Assembly (NCBI RefSeq): GCF_009299835.1
Contig: NZ_VKCZ01000019.1
Coordinates: 496,001 to 560,000, forward strand
DNA: 64,000 nt
Origin: Microlunatus speluncae
GTDB lineage: Bacteria; Actinomycetota; Actinomycetes; Propionibacteriales; Propionibacteriaceae
Direction of reading: 5' to 3'
The first letter of the stretch is position 1; every line of letters starts with the position of its first letter. Below are positions 1 through 8,512 of the stretch, in pieces. The notes below the pieces were generated by a model, which saw only the letters and a list, made by a program, of their open reading frames with translations, did no database searches and was not told where the DNA came from. A program made the translations under genes and the position numbers.

Positions 1-13
1 TCCCGAGCGTAGC

Positions 14-814
14 TCAGAACGTGGTGATGCCGTAGTCGGTGATCGGCGGACTGTAGCTCGCCTTGCCGGTGCTCCGCGGCGGCTGCGGCCGCGGTTCGGG
101 CTCGGGAAACTCGAAGCCGGTCAGCTGCTGCCAGGCGTGGCGCACGTCGGCCGCGCCGGACCACTCGCCCAGGGCCCGGCTGGTCTGTGAGCTCCAGCCG
201 ACCTCGACGTACGGATCCCCGGCCCGGACCCGCTCGAACGCGGCGTTCAGCTGGTCGAAGCTCAACTCGACCTCGCCGTCGACCTGGTGATCACACGGGT
301 CGAGCGCGTCGATGGCCAGGTCCATGATCGAGGCCTGCCGGCCCAGCGACGGGTCCTGGCAGAAGTGCCGGTGGAAGCGCCAGACCGGCGCCCCGTGCAC
401 GGCCGCGATCATCGCCATCCGGCGCAACGCGGCCGCCGCCCGCTCCTGGTGCTCGTACTGCGACCGGTGCCGCTCCGACAGCCGTTCGCTCAGGTCGCCG
501 GCCGCCTCGGCGAAGCGGCGGCAGGCGTCCCAGCGGGCCGCCATCCGCGGATTGGCGCCGCGCCACCGGCGAGACCGCCAGTCGATCCGGGCCAGATCCT
601 GCACCAGCCGGGACGACGCCGTACGCCAGCGCCCGATGTCGGCCATCGAGGCCTCGAGCCGGTGGTCGTCGAAGCCGGAGTGTTCCCGCGGGCTGAGCGC
701 GTAATAGAGGGTGCTCAGGTGCAGCGCATCGGCGTCGTGCGGCAGCTCCACCGGCTGCGCCGGCCAGAAGGTGGGCAGCAGGGTCACCTGCCGGCAGTAG
801 ACGAACTCGGTCAT
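14..814 (-). CDS. hypothetical protein, 266 aa
   Basis: I do not recognise a family. The product has no signal peptide or membrane segment. It is rich in Arg, Ala and Trp, with an apparently helical middle (about residues 60-135) and a proline-rich tail from about residue 233. The ATG at 814 is supported by GGAGG seven bases upstream, with a TAGGGT -10-like hexamer further up, so this transcript probably carries a leader. It is divergent from the helicase gene, with about 110 bp between the two starts. Codon use matches the surrounding genes, so it looks like a real native gene. Function unknown. Confidence 0.7.
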   Translation of the reverse strand: MTEFVYCRQVTLLPTFWPAQPVELPHDADALHLSTLYYALSPREHSGFDDHRLEASMADIGRWRTASSRLVQDLARIDWRSRRWRGANPRMAARWDACRRFAEAAGDLSERLSERHRSQYEHQERAAAALRRMAMIAAVHGAPVWRFHRHFCQDPSLGRQASIMDLAIDALDPCDHQVDGEVELSFDQLNAAFERVRAGDPYVEVGWSSQTSRALGEWSGAADVRHAWQQLTGFEFPEPEPRPQPPRSTGKASYSPPITDYGITTF

Positions 815-928
815 GGCGCCACCTCCGCTTCCACCCTAAGCCGGGTGACCCTCGCCCGACGCGCCGAAGCCGTACCGTGTCACGACTCGGCACGAGCCTC
901 GGGTCCGGTTGGTAGCGTGGGCGACGAC

Positions 929-3811
929 ATGGAGCAGGCGAGTTCAGACCCGGCCGCGGCGTACGCGAGGTTTCGGCAGCGGCAACTCAGTCCGCTGGTC
1001 ACGGAATTCGCCGACGGATACGGCTTCGAGTTCGACGACTACCAGCGGGACGCCTGCGCGCACGTGGAGGCGGGTTCGGGCGTGCTGGTGGCGGCGCCGA
1101 CCGGCGCCGGCAAGACGATCGTCGGCGAGTTCGCGGTCTTCCTGGCCCTGCAGCAGGGCCGCAAGTGCTTCTACACCACGCCGATCAAGGCCCTGTCGAA
1201 CCAGAAGTACGCCGACCTGGTGCGCCGCTACGGTGCCACCTCGGTGGGCCTGCTGACCGGCGACACGTCGATCAACTCCGAGGCGCCGGTGGTGGTGATG
1301 ACCACCGAGGTGCTGCGGAACATGATCTACGCCCGCTCGGCCACGCTGGACAATCTCGGCTACGTGGTGATGGACGAGGTGCACTACCTGGCCGACCGGT
1401 TCCGCGGCGCGGTCTGGGAGGAAGTGATCATCGGGCTCGCCGAGTCGATCCAGGTGATCGCCCTGTCGGCGACGGTGAGCAACGCCGAGGAGTTCGGCGA
1501 GTGGCTGGCCGAGGTCCGCGGCGACGTCGAGGTGGTGGTGTCGGAGCGTCGTCCGGTGCCGCTGTTCCAGCACGTGATGGTCGGCAAACGGATCCATGAT
1601 CTTTTCGCCGACGTCGCGCCGACCGCGCAGGCCACACCACAGCCGGGCAAGGCCGAGGTCAACCCGGACCTGATCAAGATCGCCCGGGACGAGACCCGGC
1701 GGGTCCGCGACGACTCGCGCCGGCCGCGCGGTCGCAGCGGCAAGGGCAAGAAGACCGTCGGGTACGGCAGCGGCCGCTACGGCGGAGCGGCGCACCAGCG
1801 GTTCACCGGTCAGGATCAGGGCCGGCGCGGCGGCCGATCAGGCAGCTCGCCCAGCCGGCCTGACCTGGTCGAACGGCTGGACGCCGAGGCGCTGCTGCCG
1901 GCGATCGTCTTCATCTTCTCCCGGGTCGGCTGCGACGCGGCGGTCGGCCAGCTGCTGGCGTCGGGGATCAAGCTGACCAACACCGAGGAGCGTCGGGAGA
2001 TCGCCGCGATCGTGGAGCGGCACGTCTCCGGCCTCAGCGGGGCCGACCTGCGCGCTCTTGATCATGGCCGGTTCGCCGAGGCGCTGGAGCGCGGTGTCGC
2101 CGCCCACCATGCCGGGATGCTGCCCGCCTACAAGGAATGTGTCGAGGAGGCGTTCGTCCGCGGCCTGATCAAGGTCGTCTTCGCCACCGAGACCCTGGCG
2201 CTCGGGATCAACATGCCGGCCCGCAGCGTGGTGCTGGAGAAGCTGGTCAAATACAACGGCGAATCGCACGCCGACATCACGCCCGGCGAATACACCCAGC
2301 TGACCGGACGGGCCGGCCGGCGCGGCATCGACATCGAGGGCCACGCCGTCGTGCTGTGGCAGGCCGGGCTCGATCCGCGGGCCCTGGCCGGTCTGGCGTC
2401 GCGCCGCACCTATCCGCTCAAGTCGTCCTTCGCGCCGACGTACAACATGGCGGTGAACCTGGTCGGCGCGGTCGGCCGCGATCGGGCCAGAACCCTGCTG
2501 GAGCAGTCGTTCGCGCAGTTCCAGTCCGACCGGTCGGTCGTCGGCTGGGCCCGAAACCTGGCCAAGAACACCGAGGCGGTGACCGGCTACTGGCAGGCGG
2601 CCGTGTGTGATCGCGGCGACTTCGCCGAATACGCTCGGCTGCGGGAGGAGGTGTCGGCGACCGAGGCGGCGCTGGCCCGCAACCGCAAGGCCGATCGGCG
2701 GGCCGAGGCCCTGGAGTCGCTGTTGATCTTGCAGCCCGGAGACGTGGTCCGGGTGCCGCACGGCCGGTCCCAGGGCTGGGCGTTGATCATCGATCCGGGC
2801 ACCCGGGACCGTGGCGGGTCGACCGATCCGCGGCCGCTGGTGCTGACCGAGGACCGGCAGCTGCGCCGGCTCAGCCTGGTCGACTTCCCGACCCCGGTCC
2901 GGGCCGCGGGGCGGATGAAGATCAGCAAGAAGTTCAATCCGCGCGAGCCGGCCTCCCGGCGCAACCTCGCCGCGGCGTTGCGGAGCAAGCTGGCCACGAT
3001 CGATCTTGATCCGCAGCGGCACCGGGCGCCGGCCGATCCCGACCTGACCGCCAAGATCACCGAGCTGCGGGAGGAGCTGCGCCACCACCCGTGCCACAGT
3101 TGCCCGGACCGCGAGGCGCACGCCCGCTGGTCGGAGCGCGCGATCCGGCTGGAGCGTGAGGTCGCGCAGACCGAGCGGCGGATGGCGTCGCGGACCAACA
3201 CGATCGCCAACCGCTTCGACCGGATCTGTTCGGTGCTGCAGTCGCTCGGCTACCTGTCCGCTGACGACAACGTCGAGGTCACCGACGAGGGCCGGATGCT
3301 GGCCCGGATCTACAGCGAGCTCGACCTGGTGGCCGCCGAGTGCATCCGCGCCGGGGTGTTCGACGGGTTGAGCCATCCGCAGTTGGCGGCCGTGCTGGCC
3401 TCGCTGGTGTTCGAGGCGCGGCGCAGTGACGACGGGGTGCGCCGGCCGCGGATGCCGGACAGCCGGACCGAGGCCGCGATGACCCAGCTGCGCCGGATCT
3501 GGCGCGAGGTGTCGCTGACCGAGCGGGACGCCCGGCTGGAGCCGGGACCGGAGCCGGACATCGGGTTCAGCCAGGCCGCGTTCGCCTGGGCCGCCGGCCG
3601 GCCGCTGGCGGAGGTGCTGGCCGACTCCGGGCTGACCGCCGGCGACTTCGTCCGCTGGGTCCGGCAGGTGATCGACTTCGCCGACCAGGTCGGCCACGCC
3701 GCCGGCCCGGGCGAGCTCCGCAACACGGCTCGGCGGATCGTGTCCTCGATGCGGCGGGGCGTCGTCGATTTCGTACCGGATGATTCGGACGAGCCGGACG
3801 GCGCTCCGTAG
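929..3811 (+). CDS. helY: Ski2-like DEVH-box RNA helicase (HelY family)
   Basis: An ATP-dependent RNA helicase of the actinobacterial HelY type, 960 aa, the usual size. Walker A APTGAGKT lies near residue 56, DEVH near 149, SAT near 175 and the motif VI region QLTGRAGRRG near 457. Residues about 250-310 form a basic, Arg/Gly-rich insert within the helicase core. The C-terminal third matches the Ski2/Mtr4 DSHCT region and contains HPCHSCPDRE. The open frame runs upstream to 287 but that part is not protein-like; ATG 929 or GTG 917 is the start. TAGCGT at 913-918 could be a -10 box, making the leader very short. It is followed after 18 bp by the kinase gene. Role in RNA processing or degradation is known for the family only. 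Confidence 0.93.
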   Translation: MEQASSDPAAAYARFRQRQLSPLVTEFADGYGFEFDDYQRDACAHVEAGSGVLVAAPTGAGKTIVGEFAVFLALQQGRKCFYTTPIKALSNQKYADLVRRYGATSVGLLTGDTSINSEAPVVVMTTEVLRNMIYARSATLDNLGYVVMDEVHYLADRFRGAVWEEVIIGLAESIQVIALSATVSNAEEFGEWLAEVRGDVEVVVSERRPVPLFQHVMVGKRIHDLFADVAPTAQATPQPGKAEVNPDLIKIARDETRRVRDDSRRPRGRSGKGKKTVGYGSGRYGGAAHQRFTGQDQGRRGGRSGSSPSRPDLVERLDAEALLPAIVFIFSRVGCDAAVGQLLASGIKLTNTEERREIAAIVERHVSGLSGADLRALDHGRFAEALERGVAAHHAGMLPAYKECVEEAFVRGLIKVVFATETLALGINMPARSVVLEKLVKYNGESHADITPGEYTQLTGRAGRRGIDIEGHAVVLWQAGLDPRALAGLASRRTYPLKSSFAPTYNMAVNLVGAVGRDRARTLLEQSFAQFQSDRSVVGWARNLAKNTEAVTGYWQAAVCDRGDFAEYARLREEVSATEAALARNRKADRRAEALESLLILQPGDVVRVPHGRSQGWALIIDPGTRDRGGSTDPRPLVLTEDRQLRRLSLVDFPTPVRAAGRMKISKKFNPREPASRRNLAAALRSKLATIDLDPQRHRAPADPDLTAKITELREELRHHPCHSCPDREAHARWSERAIRLEREVAQTERRMASRTNTIANRFDRICSVLQSLGYLSADDNVEVTDEGRMLARIYSELDLVAAECIRAGVFDGLSHPQLAAVLASLVFEARRSDDGVRRPRMPDSRTEAAMTQLRRIWREVSLTERDARLEPGPEPDIGFSQAAFAWAAGRPLAEVLADSGLTAGDFVRWVRQVIDFADQVGHAAGPGELRNTARRIVSSMRRGVVDFVPDDSDEPDGAP

Positions 3812-3816
3812 CCGAT

Positions 3817-3822
3817 TAGGCT
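3817..3822 (+). promoter_or_regulatory. -10 box for leaderless kinase transcript
   Basis: TAGGCT is seven bases upstream of the GTG start at 3830, with no Shine-Dalgarno sequence between. That spacing puts the transcription start at or next to the start codon, so the mRNA is predicted to be leaderless. No clear -35 was found. Confidence 0.5.
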
Positions 3823-3829
3823 GACCTGC

Positions 3830-5605
3830 GTGACGCAGGATCGGGGGACCGGCGATCTGATCGATGATCGTTTCCGGTTGATGGAGCGGCTCGGCTCCGG
3901 GGCGATGGGTGCCGTCTGGCGGGCGCTGGACGAGGTGCTGCAGCGTGAGGTCGCGCTGAAACAGGTCCGGCCGGCCGATCCCGGGCTGGCCACCGATCCG
4001 GACTACGCGGAGATGCTGCGGACCCGGGTGCTGCGGGAGGCCCGGGCGCTGGCCCGGATCGATCATCCGCACGTGGTCACCATCCACCATGTCGTCGTTG
4101 TGCCGGGGGAGCCTTTCCCCTGGCTGGTCATGGAATTGGTCCGGGGCGGCACCCTGGAAGATCGGCTGGCCGCCGGTCCGATGCGGCCGGCCGAGGTGGC
4201 GGAGCTGGGGCGCGGGCTGCTCGGCGGCCTGCGTGCGGCGCACGCCGCCGGGATCTGCCATCGCGACGTCAAGCCGGCCAACGTGCTGTTGCGGCCGGAC
4301 GGCAGCCCGGTGCTCACCGACTTCGGCATCGCCGACCTCGCCGACACCTCGCGGCTGACCGCGACCGGCGGGCTGACCGGCTCGCCGGCCTACATCGCTC
4401 CCGAGCGGTTGTACGGCAGCGAAGGCAACCCGGCCTCCGATCTGTGGTCGCTCGGGATGCTGCTCTACGTCGCGGTGGAGGGGCGGCATCCGCTGCGCCA
4501 GACGACCGCGGCGGCGACCCTGGCCGCCGTGATGTCCGGGGTCGTGCCGGTGGCCACCCGGGCCGGCCGGCTGGACCCGGCCCTGCGCGCCGTCCTGGTC
4601 GCCGATCCGGCCGGCCGGGCCGGCGCGGAACAGCTGGACGCGCTGCTGATCCAGGCGCTCGATCCGGGCCCGCCGGGGATCCACCTCGGAGCTTCGGCGG
4701 CCTCCGCGACGTCCGCTCCGTGGCCGACGTACGACGGCTCGGAGGCGGTGGATCACGGTTCGGAGGCGGCCCCGAGTTCGCCGCCGACGTACAGCCCGCT
4801 GGCCCGGTCGCCCCAGCCGCGGTCGGCGGACCGCTCCTATCAGCCACCGCCGGGGGAGGGCTCGGCCACGGTGGAGCGGCGGCCCGGACCGCCGGCCCGC
4901 GGGACGGCCCGGAAGCGCGTCCTGGCCGGCTCCCTGATCGGCGGGCTGACCCTGCTGCTGGTGGCCGCGATCGCCGGCGTGGGGCTGCTCCTGGTGCCGT
5001 GGATCCAGGACCAGGCGAGGCTCGCTTCGCAGTTCCCGCCGGTCAACGGGCCGTCGTCCGGCGCCCCGTCGGCGGGCGACCCGTCCACCGCGTCGAAGCC
5101 GAGCGGTCCGGCGTCGTCGGACCCGACCGACAAGTCCGGTCCGGAACCGGAGCAGCTCGCCTCGCTGCACACCGAGAAGGGCATGGACCAGGCGATCAAG
5201 GCGCTCAAGAAGGCGACCGGCACGACCAAATACCTCAAGCTGATCGCCTACCCGAACTACGCGATCGTCGATGTCCCGGTCAAGGGCCGGAAGGGGGCCT
5301 ACGACCGGTACATGTACGACCAGCAGGGCCAGGTCAAACTCTGGAGTTCGGGCTCCGACCAGACCGCCGACACCGCTACCGACGTCGACAAGATCGACTG
5401 GGACCTGCTGCCGCGACTGATGAAGCGGGCCGACGAGACCCTCAACCTGCCCAAGCCGGAGAGCCGCTACGTGATCGTCGACCCGGGCGGCGTCGCCACC
5501 GACGGCGAACCGTCGATCTCGATCTACCTCAGCGACAAGTACGCCAGCGGCTACCTCACCGCCGACTTCGACGGCAACATCCTCGACACCCGCCCCGCCC
5601 CGTAA
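3830..5605 (+). CDS. membrane Ser/Thr protein kinase, PknB-like, with external domain
   Basis: A 591-aa Hanks-type kinase. Residues about 14-270 hold the catalytic domain: glycine loop GSGAMGAV, catalytic Lys in VALKQV, HRDVKPANVLL, DFGIAD and APER. A Ser/Pro-rich juxtamembrane linker (about 280-360) leads to one transmembrane helix (about 365-388). The outside part begins with a Pro/Ser/Gly-rich stretch and ends in a roughly 140-residue domain (HTEKGMDQAIKALKK onward) that is not a PASTA repeat. The ligand and substrates cannot be inferred. It is the first of two kinases in the window. The start is GTG 3830, next to a good -10 box. A palindromic element lies directly after the stop. Confidence 0.92.
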   Translation: MTQDRGTGDLIDDRFRLMERLGSGAMGAVWRALDEVLQREVALKQVRPADPGLATDPDYAEMLRTRVLREARALARIDHPHVVTIHHVVVVPGEPFPWLVMELVRGGTLEDRLAAGPMRPAEVAELGRGLLGGLRAAHAAGICHRDVKPANVLLRPDGSPVLTDFGIADLADTSRLTATGGLTGSPAYIAPERLYGSEGNPASDLWSLGMLLYVAVEGRHPLRQTTAAATLAAVMSGVVPVATRAGRLDPALRAVLVADPAGRAGAEQLDALLIQALDPGPPGIHLGASAASATSAPWPTYDGSEAVDHGSEAAPSSPPTYSPLARSPQPRSADRSYQPPPGEGSATVERRPGPPARGTARKRVLAGSLIGGLTLLLVAAIAGVGLLLVPWIQDQARLASQFPPVNGPSSGAPSAGDPSTASKPSGPASSDPTDKSGPEPEQLASLHTEKGMDQAIKALKKATGTTKYLKLIAYPNYAIVDVPVKGRKGAYDRYMYDQQGQVKLWSSGSDQTADTATDVDKIDWDLLPRLMKRADETLNLPKPESRYVIVDPGGVATDGEPSISIYLSDKYASGYLTADFDGNILDTRPAP

Positions 5606-5606
5606 A

Positions 5607-5666
5607 ACCCCGACTTGTCAGACGTAGACCACGCTATGACGTGGTGTGCGTCTGACAAGTCGGGGT
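5607..5666. repeat. palindromic element copy 1
   Basis: Arms 5607-5624 and 5649-5666 are perfect 18-base inverted repeats beginning ACCCCGACTTGTCAGA. An inner pair, ACCACG and CGTGGT, extends the hairpin. It lies between the convergent kinase and exporter genes, so it may act as a two-way terminator. Arms and central CGCTAT-like core are shared with copy 3 at 23806-23865. Confidence 0.85.
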
Positions 5667-5686
5667 CTTAGGGGAGTCGCGAGCGG

Positions 5687-6829
5687 TTATCGGGGCAGTG
5701 TTCCAGCCGACCGTACGGCGACGAGCAGCGCGATCGCGACTAGGGCGGCGGCGGTCCAGGCCGGGCCACCGAGGCCGAGGCCCGTGCCGAGCGTGCCGGC
5801 GGCGATCGCCGGGCCGACGGTCGCGCCGACGTTGAGGGCCGCGGTCGCGTAGGCGCCGGCCATCGTGGGGGCCGCCGACGCCGCGTACAGCACCCGGGTG
5901 ATCAACGTGCTGCCGACCCCGAACGACAGCATCCCGAGCAGCAGCGCGAGCCCGAGCAGGGCGGCCGGCTGCGCGGCCGTGACCGCGAGGGCGGCCCAAC
6001 CGGCGAGCAGCGCCGGCCCACCGATCATGATCACCGATCGGGGACGCCGGTCGGCCAACCTCCCGGCCACAGTGACGCCGAGCAACGACCCGACGCCGAA
6101 GATCAACAACGTCACCGGCACCCAGAGCGGCGGCAGTCCGGCGACCTCGGTGACCAGCGGCGCGAGGAAGGTGAACGCGCCGAACGTCGCGGCGTTGACC
6201 AGGGCGCCGAGCACCATCGCCAGGATCAGCCGCGGCCGGCGCAGCTCGGCCAGCTCACGACCGAGCTCGATCCGGCCGCCGTCACGGTCGGGTAGCCGAC
6301 CGACCAGGACGCCGATCAGGGCCGGCAGACAGAGCGCGGCGATCGCCCAGAAGGTGGCCCGCCAGTCGAGCACCGAGCCGAGCAGCGCGCCGCCGGGCAC
6401 GCCGGCGATCGTCGCCACCGTGGTGCCGGCGAGCAAGATCGACAACGCCCGGCCCTTCCGGTCCGCCGGGACCAGGGCCACCGCCGTGCTCAGCGCGACC
6501 GCGAGGAACCCGGCGTTGGTCAACGCGGCGATCACCCGGGTCGCGAACAGGACCGGGAAACTGTCGGTGATGGCACCGGCGATGTGGGCCAGCAGGAAGC
6601 TCACCAGAAACCCGGCCAGCGCCGCCCGGCGCGGCCAGTTGCGAGCGACCACCGCCATCAGCGGCGCGCCGACGACCATGCCGAGCGCGAACGCCGAGGT
6701 CAGCAGCCCGGCCGTGCCGACCGTGACGCCGAGATCACCGGCGAGCTCGGGCAACAGCCCGGCGAGCATGAATTCCGAGGTGCCCATGGCGAACACGGCC
6801 AGGGCGAGCAGATAGAGCGGGAGAGGCAT
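5687..6829 (-). CDS. MFS drug exporter, Cmx/CmlR chloramphenicol type
   Basis: A 380-aa, 12-helix major facilitator protein. The opening MPLPLYLLALAVFAMGTSEF and the blocks SAFALGMVVGAPLMAVV, VPGGALLGSVLDWRATFW, GSTLITRVLYAASAAPTMAG and YATAALNVGATVGP are those of the actinobacterial chloramphenicol exporters Cmx and CmlR. It is predicted to be a proton-driven drug efflux pump in the inner membrane. The substrate is inferred from similarity only; related DHA1 transporters export other compounds. It stands alone on the minus strand. About 155 bp upstream hold GGGGCTG and CAGCCCC (near 6903-6930), a hairpin that could be the terminator of the upstream hydrolase gene or an attenuator for this one. 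Confidence 0.9.
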   Translation of the reverse strand: MPLPLYLLALAVFAMGTSEFMLAGLLPELAGDLGVTVGTAGLLTSAFALGMVVGAPLMAVVARNWPRRAALAGFLVSFLLAHIAGAITDSFPVLFATRVIAALTNAGFLAVALSTAVALVPADRKGRALSILLAGTTVATIAGVPGGALLGSVLDWRATFWAIAALCLPALIGVLVGRLPDRDGGRIELGRELAELRRPRLILAMVLGALVNAATFGAFTFLAPLVTEVAGLPPLWVPVTLLIFGVGSLLGVTVAGRLADRRPRSVIMIGGPALLAGWAALAVTAAQPAALLGLALLLGMLSFGVGSTLITRVLYAASAAPTMAGAYATAALNVGATVGPAIAAGTLGTGLGLGGPAWTAAALVAIALLVAVRSAGTLPR

Positions 6830-6985
6830 CGAAGAACTCCGAGGTGAGACGAGACGGGGAAACGTCTGGTCGCCACGGCCAGCGGAGGATCAGGTGATCA
6901 CGGGGCTGACGGATGACCGGCAGCCCCGGACTTGTCTGCTTCCGGACTCGACACGCTGGACACGGTAGCGGTCGAACCGGCCGCG

Positions 6986-8068
6986 TCAAACCCGATTTCG
7001 TCCGGCCGGGCCCGCGTGCGGCAGCAGGTGCTTCAGGACAGCGATCAGGAAGTGGCCCGGCTCCTCGAACATCGGCAGGTGGGCGGAGTCCTCGAACCAC
7101 TCGATGATCACGGCCGGCGCCTGGAGGGTGTCCAGCCAGGTGATCACCGGTCCGGTCGGGGTCATCCCGTCGTGCCGGCCGAGGAACTGGATGATCGGGA
7201 TCGGGAAACTCTTCACCTGGGTGAGATCCAGCTCGTTCAGCGTCGGCAGCAGGTGCCTGGCATGGAACTCGTTGCCGGCCAGGCTGGAGTCGCGGTCGTC
7301 ATCGTCGTAGTCGGGGGAGAGCAGATCGCCGTCGGTGAAGTAGTCACCGTCCGCCCGGCCCGCCGCGAAACCGCCGAACCGCTGCACCCAGGTGCGTTCG
7401 GTGATCACCTTCCCAAGATCCAGCGGGCCGGTGCCGGGATAGGGCAGCAGCGCGTCGAGCTCCGCCTGAGCGGTCGGATCGCCACGTCGTTCGGCCTCGG
7501 CACGCACCCAGTCCCAGCTGGCCCGTTCGCCGGCCGCGACGGAGACCACCTGACCGATGCCCAGATAGGCGGAGAACAACTCGGGCCGGGCCAGCACGGC
7601 CTCGACCGCCACCGCGGTGCCCCAGCTGTGACCGGCCACGGTGACCTGGTCGGCCCCGAACTCGCTCCGGACCACCTCGGCCAGCTCCACCGTGTCCCGG
7701 GCGTAGCGGGCGAGGTGCAGGTCGTCGTGCAGGCGGTCCGGATCGCTGAGCCGGAAGCTCCGGCCGGCGCCGCGCTGGTCGTACTGGACGACGGTGAAAT
7801 ATTCCTCGAGCGGGCGCTGCCACATCCATGACGTCCCGCTGAGCGGGGTGCCCGGCCCGCCGTGGACGATGATCATGATCGGGTTGCGCCGGTCCCGGCC
7901 GCGGACGGAGACCACCTGCGGCACGCCGCCGAGCTCGATCACCCGCCGCTCGTCGATCGCGCCGGGCGTGGTCAGCCGGCCCAACTCCCTGATCACCGCG
8001 ACCAGGTCGGCGGTGCTGGTGGGCCGCTCGTCCTCCGGCCGGTCCTGGTCCGCTCCCGGGTCGGTCAT
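6986..8068 (-). CDS. alpha/beta hydrolase, proline iminopeptidase-like
   Basis: A 360-aa cytoplasmic alpha/beta hydrolase. It has the oxyanion-hole motif HGGPG, YDQRGAGRSF after it, the nucleophile elbow GHSWGT (Ser) and late Asp and His residues (RHDG and DSAHLPMF) completing a triad. This order is typical of prolyl iminopeptidases and related S33 hydrolases. The ATG overlaps the stop of the VOC gene (ATGA), so the two are translationally coupled. The substrate cannot be predicted; many S33 members act on small esters or lactones rather than peptides. Confidence 0.85.
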   Translation of the reverse strand: MTDPGADQDRPEDERPTSTADLVAVIRELGRLTTPGAIDERRVIELGGVPQVVSVRGRDRRNPIMIIVHGGPGTPLSGTSWMWQRPLEEYFTVVQYDQRGAGRSFRLSDPDRLHDDLHLARYARDTVELAEVVRSEFGADQVTVAGHSWGTAVAVEAVLARPELFSAYLGIGQVVSVAAGERASWDWVRAEAERRGDPTAQAELDALLPYPGTGPLDLGKVITERTWVQRFGGFAAGRADGDYFTDGDLLSPDYDDDDRDSSLAGNEFHARHLLPTLNELDLTQVKSFPIPIIQFLGRHDGMTPTGPVITWLDTLQAPAVIIEWFEDSAHLPMFEEPGHFLIAVLKHLLPHAGPAGRNRV

Positions 8069-8442
8069 CGGGCCACAAGTTCGATCTCGAAGCCGTCGCT
8101 GTTGCTCAGATAGGCGGCGTAGTGTTCCGGGCCGCCGGCGTACGGATGCCGGTCGGGGAACAGCAGCGTCCAGCCGTGTTGATCACCGACCCGGGCGATC
8201 CGGTCGGCGGTCGCCCGGTCGGTCGCCAGGGCCAGGTGGTTCATCCCGGCCGCGGTCCGGCGGTGCGGACCGGGCTCGACAGCGGGGGACTGCTCGACGA
8301 CGACGTACGCCCCGTCGGCCGCTCGCCAGGACCGACCGCCCGCCCAGCTCTGGAAGACCTCCCAGCCGAGCTCACCGAACAACCATCCCCACTCCGGCTC
8401 CGCCCGCGCCAACTCCGCCACCCACAACTCCACATGGTGCAC
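8065..8442 (-). CDS. VOC (glyoxalase/dioxygenase superfamily) protein
   Basis: A short protein of about 125 aa made of the paired beta-alpha-beta-beta-beta units of the vicinal oxygen chelate fold. The core begins VHHVELWVAEL, with GMNHLALATD in the middle and SDGFEIELV at the end; the His and Glu residues are candidate metal ligands. The substrate is unknown. I chose GTG 8442 because the residues before it are encoded by palindromic element copy 2 and look like run-through. ATG starts at 8496 and 8475 are also open. It is coupled to the hydrolase gene by a four-base overlap. Confidence 0.72.
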   Translation of the reverse strand: MHHVELWVAELARAEPEWGWLFGELGWEVFQSWAGGRSWRAADGAYVVVEQSPAVEPGPHRRTAAGMNHLALATDRATADRIARVGDQHGWTLLFPDRHPYAGGPEHYAAYLSNSDGFEIELVAR

Positions 8443-8447
8443 CGACG

Positions 8448-8501
8448 CCGACTTGTCAGAACTCAGTTGTGTCATAGGGCTACTCAGTTCTGACAACTCG
8501 G
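8448..8501. repeat. palindromic element copy 2
   Basis: Arms 8448-8467 and 8482-8501 pair with two mismatches and carry the family sequence CCGACTTGTCAGAACT. The centre reads TGTGTCATAGGGC, nearly the same as in copy 4 at 34527-34584. It lies between the tldE stop and the VOC start, both on the minus strand, and reaches into the alternative 5' end of the VOC frame. Confidence 0.85.
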
Positions 8502-8512
8502 TGGGGAAGGGG

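Noticed and set aside
287..928. Long open frame continuous with the helicase gene
   Set aside because: The translated part is low-complexity Arg/Pro/Gly and is the shadow of the opposite-strand gene at 14-814; HelY proteins start near 929.
1838..5170. A 1110-codon open frame on the minus strand
   Set aside because: It lies opposite the helicase and kinase genes, has no domain and shows the composition expected from reading GC-rich codons backwards.
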